Assembly (NCBI GenBank): GCA_965222105.1
Contig: CBDCTQ010000073.1
Span: forward strand, 68,412-132,411
DNA: 64,000 bases
Source of the DNA: CALGLS01 sp965222105
GTDB lineage: Bacteria > Bacteroidota > Bacteroidia > Chitinophagales > Saprospiraceae
Reading direction: 5' to 3'
Position 1 is the first letter of the stretch; every line of letters begins with the position of its first letter. The position numbers and the translations under genes are program-made. Positions 16,827-24,955 of the stretch are shown piece by piece. The notes under the pieces were generated by a model that was not told the DNA's origin, ran no database searches, and saw only the letters and a list, made by a program, of their open reading frames with translations.

Positions 16827-17216
16827 TCAGGACTGGTTGTTGATGCGGCCGAGTTTCATCATAAAGCTGGTTTCAAAAATGGAGTAACAAAGGTAAATGA
16901 AAAAAAAGGGGATGACAAACCAATTGGTATCGGGAGCGGCAATTTTCTTGTAAGCCAGTACAATGATGACGGAAAACAATAATTTTCCAAAAATAAACAA
17001 AAAAGTAACGTGGGTAAAGCTGTATTTGTTGGTGCTGCGTGCCGCTTTGCCGGCAAGCCAGTAGACGACAATGCTGAACAGCACAAAGAACAATATACTC
17101 ACCCCGACGATCCCCTGAAAGTCCGCCAAAGGAGCCACCACTCCCAACAGTAATGTGAGGAGAACGAGGATTCCCGTCAGGCCAGCCAATTGCAATAAAA
17201 AACTACGGTAAGGCAT
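16827..17216 (-). CDS. Small four-helix membrane protein, possible AtpI-like
   Basis: A 129-aa protein made almost entirely of four hydrophobic helices (about 8-30, 36-55, 70-90, 98-118). Its size, topology and place immediately after an AtpZ-like gene and a bactofilin match the small membrane protein that normally precedes atpB in Bacteroidota ATP synthase operons (AtpI-like, a c-ring assembly or Mg/Ca channel candidate). No diagnostic motif is strong enough to be sure. Here the downstream genes are a biotin carrier and YbjQ instead of atpB. Confidence 0.6.
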   Translation of the reverse strand: MPYRSFLLQLAGLTGILVLLTLLLGVVAPLADFQGIVGVSILFFVLFSIVVYWLAGKAARSTNKYSFTHVTFLFIFGKLLFSVIIVLAYKKIAAPDTNWFVIPFFFIYLCYSIFETSFMMKLGRINNQS

Positions 17217-17224
17217 CTAAGCTG

Positions 17225-17539
17225 TCAGTCTTTAGGCCGGATCAGATCTTTCAAAACCATATACATCACAACACCCAGAAACAGCACCGCCAGCAACGCC
17301 GTAAAAATGGGCTTTGACGTTTGAAAATAAGCATCCAGTTGCTTGCCGATCAGAGCGCCGACGAATACGGCTATCCCCATCTGCATCCCCATGCCCGAGT
17401 ACTTCAGTACCTGGTTAGCTTGCTTCTTTGATTCCTGTGGTTTGCGGTGTGGCGTTGGAGACAACTGCTTTTGATCCTTTAATTGACGTTTTGAAATTGC
17501 CGGAGCGGCCGGTCTGAGCACCCATTGTACAGGTGACAT
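17225..17539 (-). CDS. AtpZ/AtpI family membrane protein
   Basis: Two transmembrane helices (GMQMGIAVFVGALIGKQLD and FTALLAVLFLGVVMYMVLKD) preceded by a basic segment KKQANQVLKYSGMG. This is the pattern of the AtpZ/ATP-synthase-associated AtpI family. The only ATG that leaves the basic segment intact is at 17539, which overlaps the bactofilin reading frame by 125 bp; the next ATGs fall at the edge of helix 1. The true start is probably a GTG/TTG/CTG/ATT codon between about 17420 and 17500, so the first 40 residues are doubtful. It lies 8 bp before the next membrane gene. Confidence 0.7.
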   Translation of the reverse strand: MSPVQWVLRPAAPAISKRQLKDQKQLSPTPHRKPQESKKQANQVLKYSGMGMQMGIAVFVGALIGKQLDAYFQTSKPIFTALLAVLFLGVVMYMVLKDLIRPKD

Positions 17540-17909
17540 TGAACACGGCTCCGGATTGAACGATCAGCTTATTGGTTTTGACATCGCCGTGGACGCTGGC
17601 GCTGTCTCTTATATTGAGTAATTCGCTGACTTGGAGGCTTCCTTCAAACTTTCCCTCGACCACCGCATTGTTGCAGCGGATCTCTCCATCTACATGGCCC
17701 GTAGGCCCTATGATCACTTTTGCATTGCAAATGAGGGATCCCTTGATCACCCCGTCCACCCGGATGTCACTTTCGGCTTTGATGGCTCCTTCTACGGTGG
17801 TGCCATGTACGAGGGTGTTGAGTGAGTGGGTTCCGGAAGCATTTACAGTAGATTTGACTGATTTCATTGGCTTTGACGTGTTCGTTTCTTTCTTTTTTGA
17901 TCCAAACAT
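17415..17909 (-). CDS. Bactofilin family polymer-forming protein
   Basis: A 164-aa bactofilin. The ATG at 17909 (MFGSKKKE) is chosen over one 13 codons upstream because bactofilins of this group start in this way. The central right-handed beta-helix repeats are clear: VHGTTVEGAIKAESDIRVDG, IKGSLICNAKVIIGPTGHV, GEIRCNNAVVEGKFEGSL, SVHGDVKTNKLIVQSGAVF. Bactofilins polymerise without nucleotides into cytoskeletal filaments at the inner membrane and help in cell shape or envelope organisation. It is the first gene of a five-gene minus-strand run (bactofilin, AtpZ-like, AtpI-like, biotin carrier, YbjQ). Confidence 0.93.
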   Translation of the reverse strand: MFGSKKKETNTSKPMKSVKSTVNASGTHSLNTLVHGTTVEGAIKAESDIRVDGVIKGSLICNAKVIIGPTGHVDGEIRCNNAVVEGKFEGSLQVSELLNIRDSASVHGDVKTNKLIVQSGAVFNVTCTMGAQTGRSGNFKTSIKGSKAVVSNATPQTTGIKEAS

Positions 17910-18325
17910 GTTAATTGATTTAGAGGTTAACCATAAGTTTTGGGACAAGAAAGGCAGGTTAGTCTCTCATAATAAGGATTGGTTGCTGCGCTTAATTCTA
18001 TGTCTCCCTTCTTTAAAGCGTTTGTTTAATGTGTAGTATTCAGGGTATGTCTTGTTTTGGGCAAACAAGCCCTAATAAACGGTTCAAGGCAACTAAGTAT
18101 TACACAAAAAATAATTTACGCATTTTAACACTCATTGGTTTTAACTAACCTACTCTCCCTGGGGTCGTTACGGTCAGCTAAAACCAATGCAAATGCGCAA
18201 GTAAATTTTTTGTTGTTGCTAAGGTACGGCTTTTTTGCGGCTCCCCATAAAAATTTTGGCTTTTTTGGCTTGACCTTGTACCCAGCTCTGTCACAAGAGC
18301 GCCTTTATTTTGGACCATAGACATC
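17910..18325. other. Intergenic region without a supported gene
   Basis: About 416 bp between the bactofilin start and the terminator of the PorP gene. I see no gene, no clear TAnnTTTG promoter and no strong repeat; the bactofilin promoter must lie here. Confidence 0.5.
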
Positions 18326-18363
18326 AAAAAACCCATTACAATGACCATCGTAACGGGTTTTTT
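18326..18363 (-). terminator. Rho-independent terminator of the PorP/SprF gene
   Basis: AAAAAACCCATTAC (18326-18339) pairs with GTAACGGGTTTTTT (18350-18363) with one mismatch around a 10-base loop. The A and T runs make it usable in both directions. It lies about 35 bp after the stop of the minus-strand PorP/SprF gene. Confidence 0.85.
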
Positions 18364-18397
18364 GTTTAAAAGTTTGGCGTTCAGCCTATGAAAGGCT

Positions 18398-19453
18398 TTA
18401 GAAATTCGGACAGTAGACGTTTCGTTTTTCCGGGCCACATATCTTGTATACCAGTGCAAATTCAAAGGCCCCATTGGAGTTACTGGCCGGACGCAGGCTG
18501 GATACGTTGACATCGTAGCTGAATCCGATGGAGAATTGGTCGTAGTCGAATCGGGTACTGACGATAACAGCATCTGTCGTCACACTTTTTTGGAAGTGGT
18601 TGGACAATCGCATCCAGGCTCCAAACTGGACGGCCTGATAAGTACGCCTGTTGCCACCCAGCAGGAATTTGAGGCTGGTACCAGCATTCAACTCAAAGGA
18701 AGGCCCCTGGAACATGGTAATGACGCCAGGAACCAGTCCCACTCTGGAAGTCATCATAAATTGACCGCCAGCATGTACTGTAAATCTGCTGTAAAGCGGC
18801 TCTGCTCCCTGGTCTTGAAAGGAGAGGTTGGCTCTGTTGAGGTGGTGATAGGCCCCGCCGATGTAGAAGTTATTGTCTTCATCGAAAACGGAAAACCACA
18901 ACAGTCCGGCAGAAATATCGGGGAAAATCAGATTATCTTGAGTTAAAATATCCTCTTCACCAGAATCGAGATCTCCATTCCATCGGCCTTCACCGTCGTG
19001 TTGGAGGCCCCAACGCAGATTTTGGAAATTGACGCTTCGCTGCGTCACCCCTGCATCGGCTCCAAAGACGAGGTAATGTGCTTTTTGGCGATAGCCCCCC
19101 ATTCTTTTACTGTAAGAAAGAGAGAGCCGTCCCTGAAGGGTAGAAAATTCGGACTCACCCGCTTTATCGCCCCAAAAAGTACCGCCCACTCCGAAAAAGT
19201 CGCTTCGGCCGACGGGTATCCGTTGATCGTAGCTCACCGAATAGGTATTATATGCGTTGGCTTTCAATACGGAAGACCATTGGTTGCGGTAATTACCCAC
19301 CAGTCGGACGTTGCAGTTCATCACACCGGTCATAGCCGGGTTGAGGTTCAGTGGTGACATGTAGAACTGTGAAAAGTGGATGTCCTGCGCATTTAAGGCA
19401 ACAGTCCCCATGACGGTAAATGCGATTATTAAGAGGTGTTTAAGTCTTTTCAT
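18398..19453 (-). CDS. PorP/SprF family outer-membrane protein
   Basis: A 351-aa protein with a signal peptide (ends ALNAQ) followed at once by DIHFSQFYMSPLNLNPAMTG, the signature of the PorP/SprF family. The remainder is a predicted beta-barrel with alternating strands. PorP-SprF proteins are outer-membrane partners of T9SS cargo of the SprB/gliding-adhesin type (type B sorting domains). It has no PorP-type cargo gene beside it. The SprB-repeat protein in this window lies 42 kb away and has a type A tail. The 382-bp region upstream (19454-19835) is gene-free. Confidence 0.93.
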   Translation of the reverse strand: MKRLKHLLIIAFTVMGTVALNAQDIHFSQFYMSPLNLNPAMTGVMNCNVRLVGNYRNQWSSVLKANAYNTYSVSYDQRIPVGRSDFFGVGGTFWGDKAGESEFSTLQGRLSLSYSKRMGGYRQKAHYLVFGADAGVTQRSVNFQNLRWGLQHDGEGRWNGDLDSGEEDILTQDNLIFPDISAGLLWFSVFDEDNNFYIGGAYHHLNRANLSFQDQGAEPLYSRFTVHAGGQFMMTSRVGLVPGVITMFQGPSFELNAGTSLKFLLGGNRRTYQAVQFGAWMRLSNHFQKSVTTDAVIVSTRFDYDQFSIGFSYDVNVSSLRPASNSNGAFEFALVYKICGPEKRNVYCPNF

Positions 19454-19835
19454 AATTTGGAATAGTAAGTTTTTAAAAATTCTACAATGATGAACGATGG
19501 GACTCTCCTTGGATATTGCTGGGATTTTGGTTCAAAAACAAAAATCGACAGGTTCCCGGACTGGGGGTGTCGAAATGGGCAATTGAACTAAAAGCATGTA
19601 AATATAAACATTTTTAAATAAAGAGGTCTGCTTAGGGTGGCTTTCTGCTTAAAATTATACTTTTTGGGTACTTAACGGCTAAATATTAACTTCGAAAGAT
19701 ACTCCGGCGTTTTTTAAATAAGACAACGAGTTGTCCTGAAACGCTGCCCTTTCGGGGAATATTTTAACTTTTAGGCGCTTGGGATTCTAAACTTTTGTTA
19801 AAACAATACCCCCTATCATTCTGCCATCTCTGAGG
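19454..19835. other. Gene-free spacer between PorP/SprF and the protease gene
   Basis: AT-rich 382-bp stretch. It should hold the PorP/SprF promoter. I see no gene, terminator hairpin or repeat that I can support. Confidence 0.4.
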
Positions 19836-20918
19836 TCAGGCCTTGCTTTTCCAGGAAGCGCCGTATTTTTCTACCAGTACATTGTCGTAGTGATCGGCCC
19901 GTTCAAAAAGGTATTTGAAGAGGGTCAATCCCGTTTCTTCGTTGAGATAGCGGTCGTAAATCATTAAAGACAGCACGATCTCATCATCTTTGATACTAAA
20001 GGAGAGGTTTTCGATGTCAAAGTTTTGCTTCAGCAAAAAAGCATAGAGGGCTTCATTGTCGTCGGAGGGAAGAACGCACAGGTATGCATCTCCAACGATC
20101 AGGCCATTTTTTTCATAATAGGAAATATGGATGTCGGCACTGCCATGTTGTACCTGCCAGGAATTGGGTCCTCTTCTCGATAATGTGGGCTGGTGGCCGG
20201 TGTTTGTCAGCAACTGTTCAATGGTAGCAGCAATCCCAATTGGCTGATAATCAGCTATTTGAGATGGGAGTTGGATAGGGACGCGACATTGAGGACAATT
20301 GTTGTTGTCAACCAGGTTATGGTCAGACACAATTTGGTCGCATTGAATGCAGCGGGAGGCTGTTTTTCCCGTTGCCTTCCTCATGTAGGCAACCGCTTCC
20401 TGAAGATGAACGCTGGGCAAACAGAGTCCCATGATTCCGGATCCGGCAGCCAGGAAACTGTTCATGCCAACCAATTGGCCGTAGCTGTCGAACAGTGGAC
20501 CTCCGCTATCTGACACCTCCAGTCCCGCATTGTGCTGGAGATAACGGACGCCATTTATCAGGTGGCCTGACTCTGTAATGACCCCAGACCTAACCGTTTG
20601 CTCCGGCTTACCTCCTAATGCCCATACCTGTTGTCCTTCTTTGGGCAATGCCTCACCGGCCCTGTGAAACTCCAGCATGGGAATAGGAATGGGCAACCTG
20701 AGAAGAGCCAGGTCTCTTTTGGGATCAAGGTAGACGACCTGGGCCACTTGTCGACCAGAGACGGGGTGATCTACTATGGCGTTGCGATTGTCGCGGACAA
20801 TGTGTTCGTTAGTGGCTACTAATGGTGGATCGCTTATGCAAAATCCCGTACCAATAGTGTAAGGTGTAGTTATTTGAACAATTGTGGAATGGCGCTTCCG
20901 GCATTGGTCATAGTCCAT
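19836..20918 (-). CDS. Cytoplasmic trypsin-like (S1) protease fused to a zinc ribbon and a YbjN-like domain
   Basis: A 360-aa protein with no signal peptide. Residues about 10-180 are a trypsin/HtrA-like domain with a complete triad: His39 in TNEHIV, Asp69 in DPKRDLALL, Ser138 in SDSGGPL. A short zinc-ribbon-like segment follows, with CIQCDQ and about 14 residues later CPQC. The C-terminal 130 residues (from GIAATIEQLL to ADHYDNVLVEKYG) resemble YbjN/CesT-like chaperone folds. The first and last assignments are by motif and by overall pattern respectively. The combination suggests an internal protease with a substrate-binding module; no PDZ domain is present. It lies 51 bp downstream of the nuclease gene on the same strand. 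Confidence 0.75.
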   Translation of the reverse strand: MDYDQCRKRHSTIVQITTPYTIGTGFCISDPPLVATNEHIVRDNRNAIVDHPVSGRQVAQVVYLDPKRDLALLRLPIPIPMLEFHRAGEALPKEGQQVWALGGKPEQTVRSGVITESGHLINGVRYLQHNAGLEVSDSGGPLFDSYGQLVGMNSFLAAGSGIMGLCLPSVHLQEAVAYMRKATGKTASRCIQCDQIVSDHNLVDNNNCPQCRVPIQLPSQIADYQPIGIAATIEQLLTNTGHQPTLSRRGPNSWQVQHGSADIHISYYEKNGLIVGDAYLCVLPSDDNEALYAFLLKQNFDIENLSFSIKDDEIVLSLMIYDRYLNEETGLTLFKYLFERADHYDNVLVEKYGASWKSKA

Positions 20919-20969
20919 AAGGCGGGTTGTCAGGCAAGATTACTTTGGTTGGAGGAACTGCCGAAGAAC

Positions 20970-22130
20970 CTATTTTTTCATTAACTCTTTGACTAAAGAT
21001 TTCACCACACGGGTTTCTTCTTCGTTGAGTTTTACATTAGTCAACAATTTATTAATTACAAAATCGAAAATACTTTTTTGGGTGCCCGACTTTCGCTCTT
21101 TCAAAAACCCGCGGATCAACCCAGGTTTAATTTCTGTGATGGCGGCAAGTTGTTTTGCTGAAAAGTCGGGAAACAATTTGACGGAATTAAACAGGGTTTT
21201 GACTGCCTGGAATTGGCTTCCTTCTGTTTTGCCTTCCATTCTGCCTTCTTCACGGCCTTCTTCGCGGCCTTCTTCGCGGCCTTCCTCGCGACCTTCTTCA
21301 CGGCCTTCTGCTTTTAACATCTGTAAAGTACTCATAATTTCGGGTTTTGAAGTGAACTCTATTTCTTCCAGCTTTTCCAAAAAACGTTTAGGCGAACGCT
21401 TTAGAATGCTTACCACATAAGTCACTATACTCACGATCTCCTCTTTTCTATTTCTTTTCTCCGCTTCAAAAATAATGGAAATATGTTCTAAAATCAAGTC
21501 GCCGCGATGCCGAAATGCCATAGCCATCACTGCACTTTTAAAAAAACTGCTTTTTAAACGCAAAAGTTCTTCTGCTGACATCCTCGACGCATTTTTAAAC
21601 ATAAAGTCAAAACTCGGAATGTATTTCTTAAATCGCTCAAAATGCGTAGATCCTTCAAATAGCTGGTGGATGGTCTTGGGCTCCCAATCCTTTTTGCCAT
21701 TGTAGAATATCAACGGCAACAGCAACTCCACTGAACGGCTTTTATCATTCCACATCTGATACCATGCCTGAAACATATACAACCCCACCTGAAATACCAC
21801 CCCGTCATCCGGTGCAGATTTGTGCTCCCAGATCAGGGAAAAATAAAAATGTTCATCCAATCCTTTGAACCGGCAACGATAGATGATGTCCGAATGAAAG
21901 GTCTTTAATACCGGCCGTACATAATCTCCGTTATCAATGCGAAGGGTCCGCATATCTGCCAGGTTCGCAATTTCAGGGTAAAACGATTCGAGGTAAGCCC
22001 GCGCATTTTTCCGATCAGACATGACAAACCGGAAAAACTTGTCATCCGGATGGAGAACTTCTTGTTTGCCCTTTTGACCCTTTTGAGGGTCACCGGAATT
22101 GCCTTTTGAAGATTGTTTTCGTTTACTCAT
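20970..22130 (-). CDS. Rpn family PD-(D/E)XK nuclease/putative transposase
   Basis: A 386-aa protein of the Rpn/YhgA-like group (recombination-promoting nuclease, PD-(D/E)XK fold). It begins DDKFFRFVMSDRKNARAYL and carries the nuclease core with Asp in FHSDIIYRCRF and Glu-x-Lys in FSLIWEHKS. The ATG at 22130 (MSKRKQSS) is chosen over one 12 codons upstream. Residues about 275-300 are a run of EGRE tetrapeptides (see the repeat at 21238-21309), common as a flexible hinge in this family. Rpn proteins are RecA-independent nucleases, often variable in length and copy number. It is not flanked by terminal inverted repeats here. Confidence 0.88.
   Translation of the reverse strand: MSKRKQSSKGNSGDPQKGQKGKQEVLHPDDKFFRFVMSDRKNARAYLESFYPEIANLADMRTLRIDNGDYVRPVLKTFHSDIIYRCRFKGLDEHFYFSLIWEHKSAPDDGVVFQVGLYMFQAWYQMWNDKSRSVELLLPLIFYNGKKDWEPKTIHQLFEGSTHFERFKKYIPSFDFMFKNASRMSAEELLRLKSSFFKSAVMAMAFRHRGDLILEHISIIFEAEKRNRKEEIVSIVTYVVSILKRSPKRFLEKLEEIEFTSKPEIMSTLQMLKAEGREEGREEGREEGREEGREEGRMEGKTEGSQFQAVKTLFNSVKLFPDFSAKQLAAITEIKPGLIRGFLKERKSGTQKSIFDFVINKLLTNVKLNEEETRVVKSLVKELMKK
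21238..21309. repeat. 12-bp tandem repeat encoding EGRE units
   Basis: The unit cggccttcttcg (plus strand) is repeated about five times with small variants. It lies inside the Rpn gene and encodes EGREEGRE. Because 12 is a multiple of 3, copy-number change would alter protein length without breaking the frame. Confidence 0.8.
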
Positions 22131-22224
22131 AGTGGTAGGGATTTGAAGAATTTCTGCAAAGTACAACTTCTACGTAAAACAGCAAAGAACTGCCTGCCGG
22201 GTTTTAAAATCTGAAAGGAGCAGC

Positions 22225-22232
22225 TATCTTTG
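22225..22232 (+). promoter_or_regulatory. Probable promoter -7 element of ettA
   Basis: TATCTTTG fits the Bacteroidota TAnnTTTG -7 box. Nineteen bases upstream is TTTT (22202-22205) instead of the TTTG -33 box. The ettA ATG is 62 bp downstream. Confidence 0.5.
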
Positions 22233-22294
22233 TCCCCATATTGAGCAACACAACATTGCCACTACAAACATTTACAAAATAGTACCATTAAGCC

Positions 22295-23965
22295 ATGTCC
22301 GACAAAAAAGTAATCTTCTCGATGGAGGGCGTCAGCAAGACTTACCCGCCTTCCAAACAAGTGTTGAAAAACATCTGGCTCTCCTTTTTTTACGGCGCCA
22401 AAATCGGTGTACTCGGCCTCAACGGCTCTGGCAAGTCCAGCCTGCTGAAGATCATCGCCGGCCTCGACGATAACTACGAAGGCCGCGTTACCTTCGATAA
22501 GGAATACAAAATTGGCTACCTCGCTCAAGAGCCGGAATTGGATGAATCCAAAACGGTAAAAGAAACCGTCCAGCAAGGTGTCCAACACATCGTCGACGTA
22601 GTAAATGCCTACGAGGCTGTCAGCGCCAAACTCGCCGAACCGATGGACGACGACGCCATGATGAAAGTCATCGAAGAGCAGGGAGAACTACTCGAAAAAA
22701 TGGACCAACTCGATGCCTGGAACCTCGACCACACCCTCGAAGTGGCAATGGATGCCCTGCGTTGTCCGCCCGACGATGCCTCCGTAACTGTATTGTCGGG
22801 AGGAGAACGGCGGCGGGTGGCCTTGTGCCGACTGCTATTGAGCAAACCCGATATACTATTGTTGGATGAGCCGACCAACCACCTCGATGCTGAAAGCGTA
22901 CACTGGCTGGAGCAGTTTTTAAAAAATTTTCCGGGAACGGTGATAGCCGTCACCCACGACCGGTACTTCCTCGACAATGTTGCCGGCTGGATCCTCGAAC
23001 TCGACCGCGGTGAAGGCATCCCCTGGCAAGGCAATTACACCTCCTGGCTCGAACAAAAAGCCAACCGGCTGGCCAATGAAGAAAAAGCAGAGTCGAAACG
23101 TCAAAAGATACTCAAACGGGAATTGGAATGGTCGCGGCTTTCGCCGAAAGGCAGAAGAGCAAAAGGAAAGGCACGGCTCAACGCCTACGAAACAATGTCG
23201 AACGCCGAAGTCAAAGAAAAAGAAGCCAAACTGGAATTGTACATTCCACCAGGCCCTCGCCTCGGCGATTCGGTGATCGAAATTGTGAACCTGGCCAAGG
23301 GCTACGACAACCGGCTGTTGATCGACAACCTGAACTTGTCCGTACCCAAAAACGCCATCGTCGGGATTATCGGCCCCAATGGGGTGGGCAAGTCGACCCT
23401 CTTCCGCATGATAATGGGCGAAGAGCAACCCGACAACGGCGAAATCAACATCGGCACTACCGTCCAACTGGCTTATGTCGACCAATCGCACAAAGACCTG
23501 ATCCCGGAAAAGACCATCTATGAGGTAGTCAGTCAGGGCCACGACTTCATCACCATCGGCAGCCGTGAGATCAATGCCCGCGCGTATTTGAGCCGCTTTA
23601 ATTTCACCGGCAACGACCAGCAAAAAAAAGTGGGCGTTCTATCAGGTGGAGAACGCAACCGGCTCCACCTGGCCATCACCCTCAAAGAAGGCGGCAACGT
23701 GATCCTCCTCGACGAACCGACCAACGACATCGACGTCAACACCCTGCGCGCATTGGAGGAAGCCATTGAAAACTTTGCGGGCTGTGTACTGGTGATCTCC
23801 CACGACCGCTGGTTCATAGATCGGCTGGCGACGCATATCCTGTCGTTTGAAGACGAAGGGGAAGTCCTGTTTTTTGAAGGCAACTTTGAGGCCTACGAGG
23901 AAAGCAAAAGAGAACGATTGGGAGAGGTAGCACCCAAACGGCCGCGGTTTAAGTCGTTGCTATAA
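22295..23965 (+). CDS. ettA: Energy-dependent translational throttle ATPase (ABC-F)
   Basis: A 556-aa ABC-F protein with two ATPase cassettes. Cassette 1 has Walker A GLNGSGKSS, signature LSGGERRRVAL and Walker B ILLLDEPTNHLD. Cassette 2 has GPNGVGKST, LSGGERNRLHLA and VILLDEPTNDID. Between them is the charged linker with the EttA-type arm. It starts with the EttA-like KVIFSMEGVSKTYPPSKQVLKNI and has the normal EttA length of about 555. EttA binds the ribosomal E site and gates the first elongation step according to ATP/ADP. It stands alone with its own promoter. Confidence 0.95.
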   Translation: MSDKKVIFSMEGVSKTYPPSKQVLKNIWLSFFYGAKIGVLGLNGSGKSSLLKIIAGLDDNYEGRVTFDKEYKIGYLAQEPELDESKTVKETVQQGVQHIVDVVNAYEAVSAKLAEPMDDDAMMKVIEEQGELLEKMDQLDAWNLDHTLEVAMDALRCPPDDASVTVLSGGERRRVALCRLLLSKPDILLLDEPTNHLDAESVHWLEQFLKNFPGTVIAVTHDRYFLDNVAGWILELDRGEGIPWQGNYTSWLEQKANRLANEEKAESKRQKILKRELEWSRLSPKGRRAKGKARLNAYETMSNAEVKEKEAKLELYIPPGPRLGDSVIEIVNLAKGYDNRLLIDNLNLSVPKNAIVGIIGPNGVGKSTLFRMIMGEEQPDNGEINIGTTVQLAYVDQSHKDLIPEKTIYEVVSQGHDFITIGSREINARAYLSRFNFTGNDQQKKVGVLSGGERNRLHLAITLKEGGNVILLDEPTNDIDVNTLRALEEAIENFAGCVLVISHDRWFIDRLATHILSFEDEGEVLFFEGNFEAYEESKRERLGEVAPKRPRFKSLL

Positions 23966-24061
23966 GTATTACTGGAATTGAGCATGCCAGTGGTCTCTGC
24001 TAGTAGCAGGATGTAGTATTGCCTTCCGTTTTCAGCATGTATCGACCGCCTCAATTCCTTT

Positions 24062-24937
24062 TCACAATTTGAAAGAATCCATCGCCTGAAGAAAAAATCG
24101 AGGTCGAAACCCCATCGCCTTCACCCCTGCGTTGTCCATCACCAATGAAGCCGGGCGCTTATCCCCTCCCGCTATATCCAACCGCGATTTGGAGACGATC
24201 GCCGCATTTTCAACCCCGAAGGCTGCCGCCAGCTTTTTTGCGAAAGCATACCGCGATAGGGCCTCTGCTCCTCCCAGATTGTAAACGCCTTTGGCATGCT
24301 GGTCCAGCAACAAAAACAGCCCCTCCGCAGCCGACCGACCACTCAAAAACGACCGCACCTCGTCGTAAAATGCTGTGACGGATTCTCCCTTTTTCCATTT
24401 GTCAAGCCAGTCGGTCATAAAACAATAAGTACCGGGACCATGTTGGCCGAACAGCACGGCAAGCCGAACGATACAGGATTCGGGTACATATTGTTTGACA
24501 ACCCTTTCCGCTGCTGCCTTATGCACGCCATAGGTATTAACCGGGTTGGGCATGTCGGCATCGGTATAAACGGGTTTGCGGCCATCGTACACCTGTTCAC
24601 TGGAAGTAAAGACCAGTTGGATATCTTCCTTTTCACATATCCGGGCGACGGTTTCAGTAGCTACAACATTGATCTTACGGGTCTCTTCTGGATGCTTTTC
24701 GCAAAAACCAGTACTCGAATTAGCCGCCAGGTGGACGATGGCATCGGGTCGTATTTCCGTGATGGATTTTACAACCTGTTTGGCATCGAGCAAGTCGAGG
24801 GAGATGGCTTTGATGCCGGGGAAAATCCCGGACTTATTTTTACGATAGGTGCCGGTTATTTCCCAATTGTTTTGCGGGAATTGACAAAGGTGCCAGCCCA
24901 GAAAGCCCGAAGCACCTGTCACTAAAAGCTTTTTCAT
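24062..24937 (-). CDS. SDR/RmlD-like sugar-nucleotide reductase or epimerase
   Basis: A 291-aa extended short-chain dehydrogenase. The Rossmann motif GASGFLG is at residues 8-14, HLAANSSTGFCEKHPEE follows, and the active-site Ser (TSSEQVYDG) and YGVHK give the YxxxK pair. The arrangement with the N-terminal KLLVTGASGFLGWHL is most like RmlD/RfbD-type dTDP-4-dehydrorhamnose reductases, but no rml cluster is near and the substrate cannot be assigned. It is the last gene of a minus-strand operon, 19 bp after rnr. Confidence 0.85.
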   Translation of the reverse strand: MKKLLVTGASGFLGWHLCQFPQNNWEITGTYRKNKSGIFPGIKAISLDLLDAKQVVKSITEIRPDAIVHLAANSSTGFCEKHPEETRKINVVATETVARICEKEDIQLVFTSSEQVYDGRKPVYTDADMPNPVNTYGVHKAAAERVVKQYVPESCIVRLAVLFGQHGPGTYCFMTDWLDKWKKGESVTAFYDEVRSFLSGRSAAEGLFLLLDQHAKGVYNLGGAEALSRYAFAKKLAAAFGVENAAIVSKSRLDIAGGDKRPASLVMDNAGVKAMGFRPRFFLQAMDSFKL

Positions 24938-24955
24938 TTTTTCATATATTCATTT

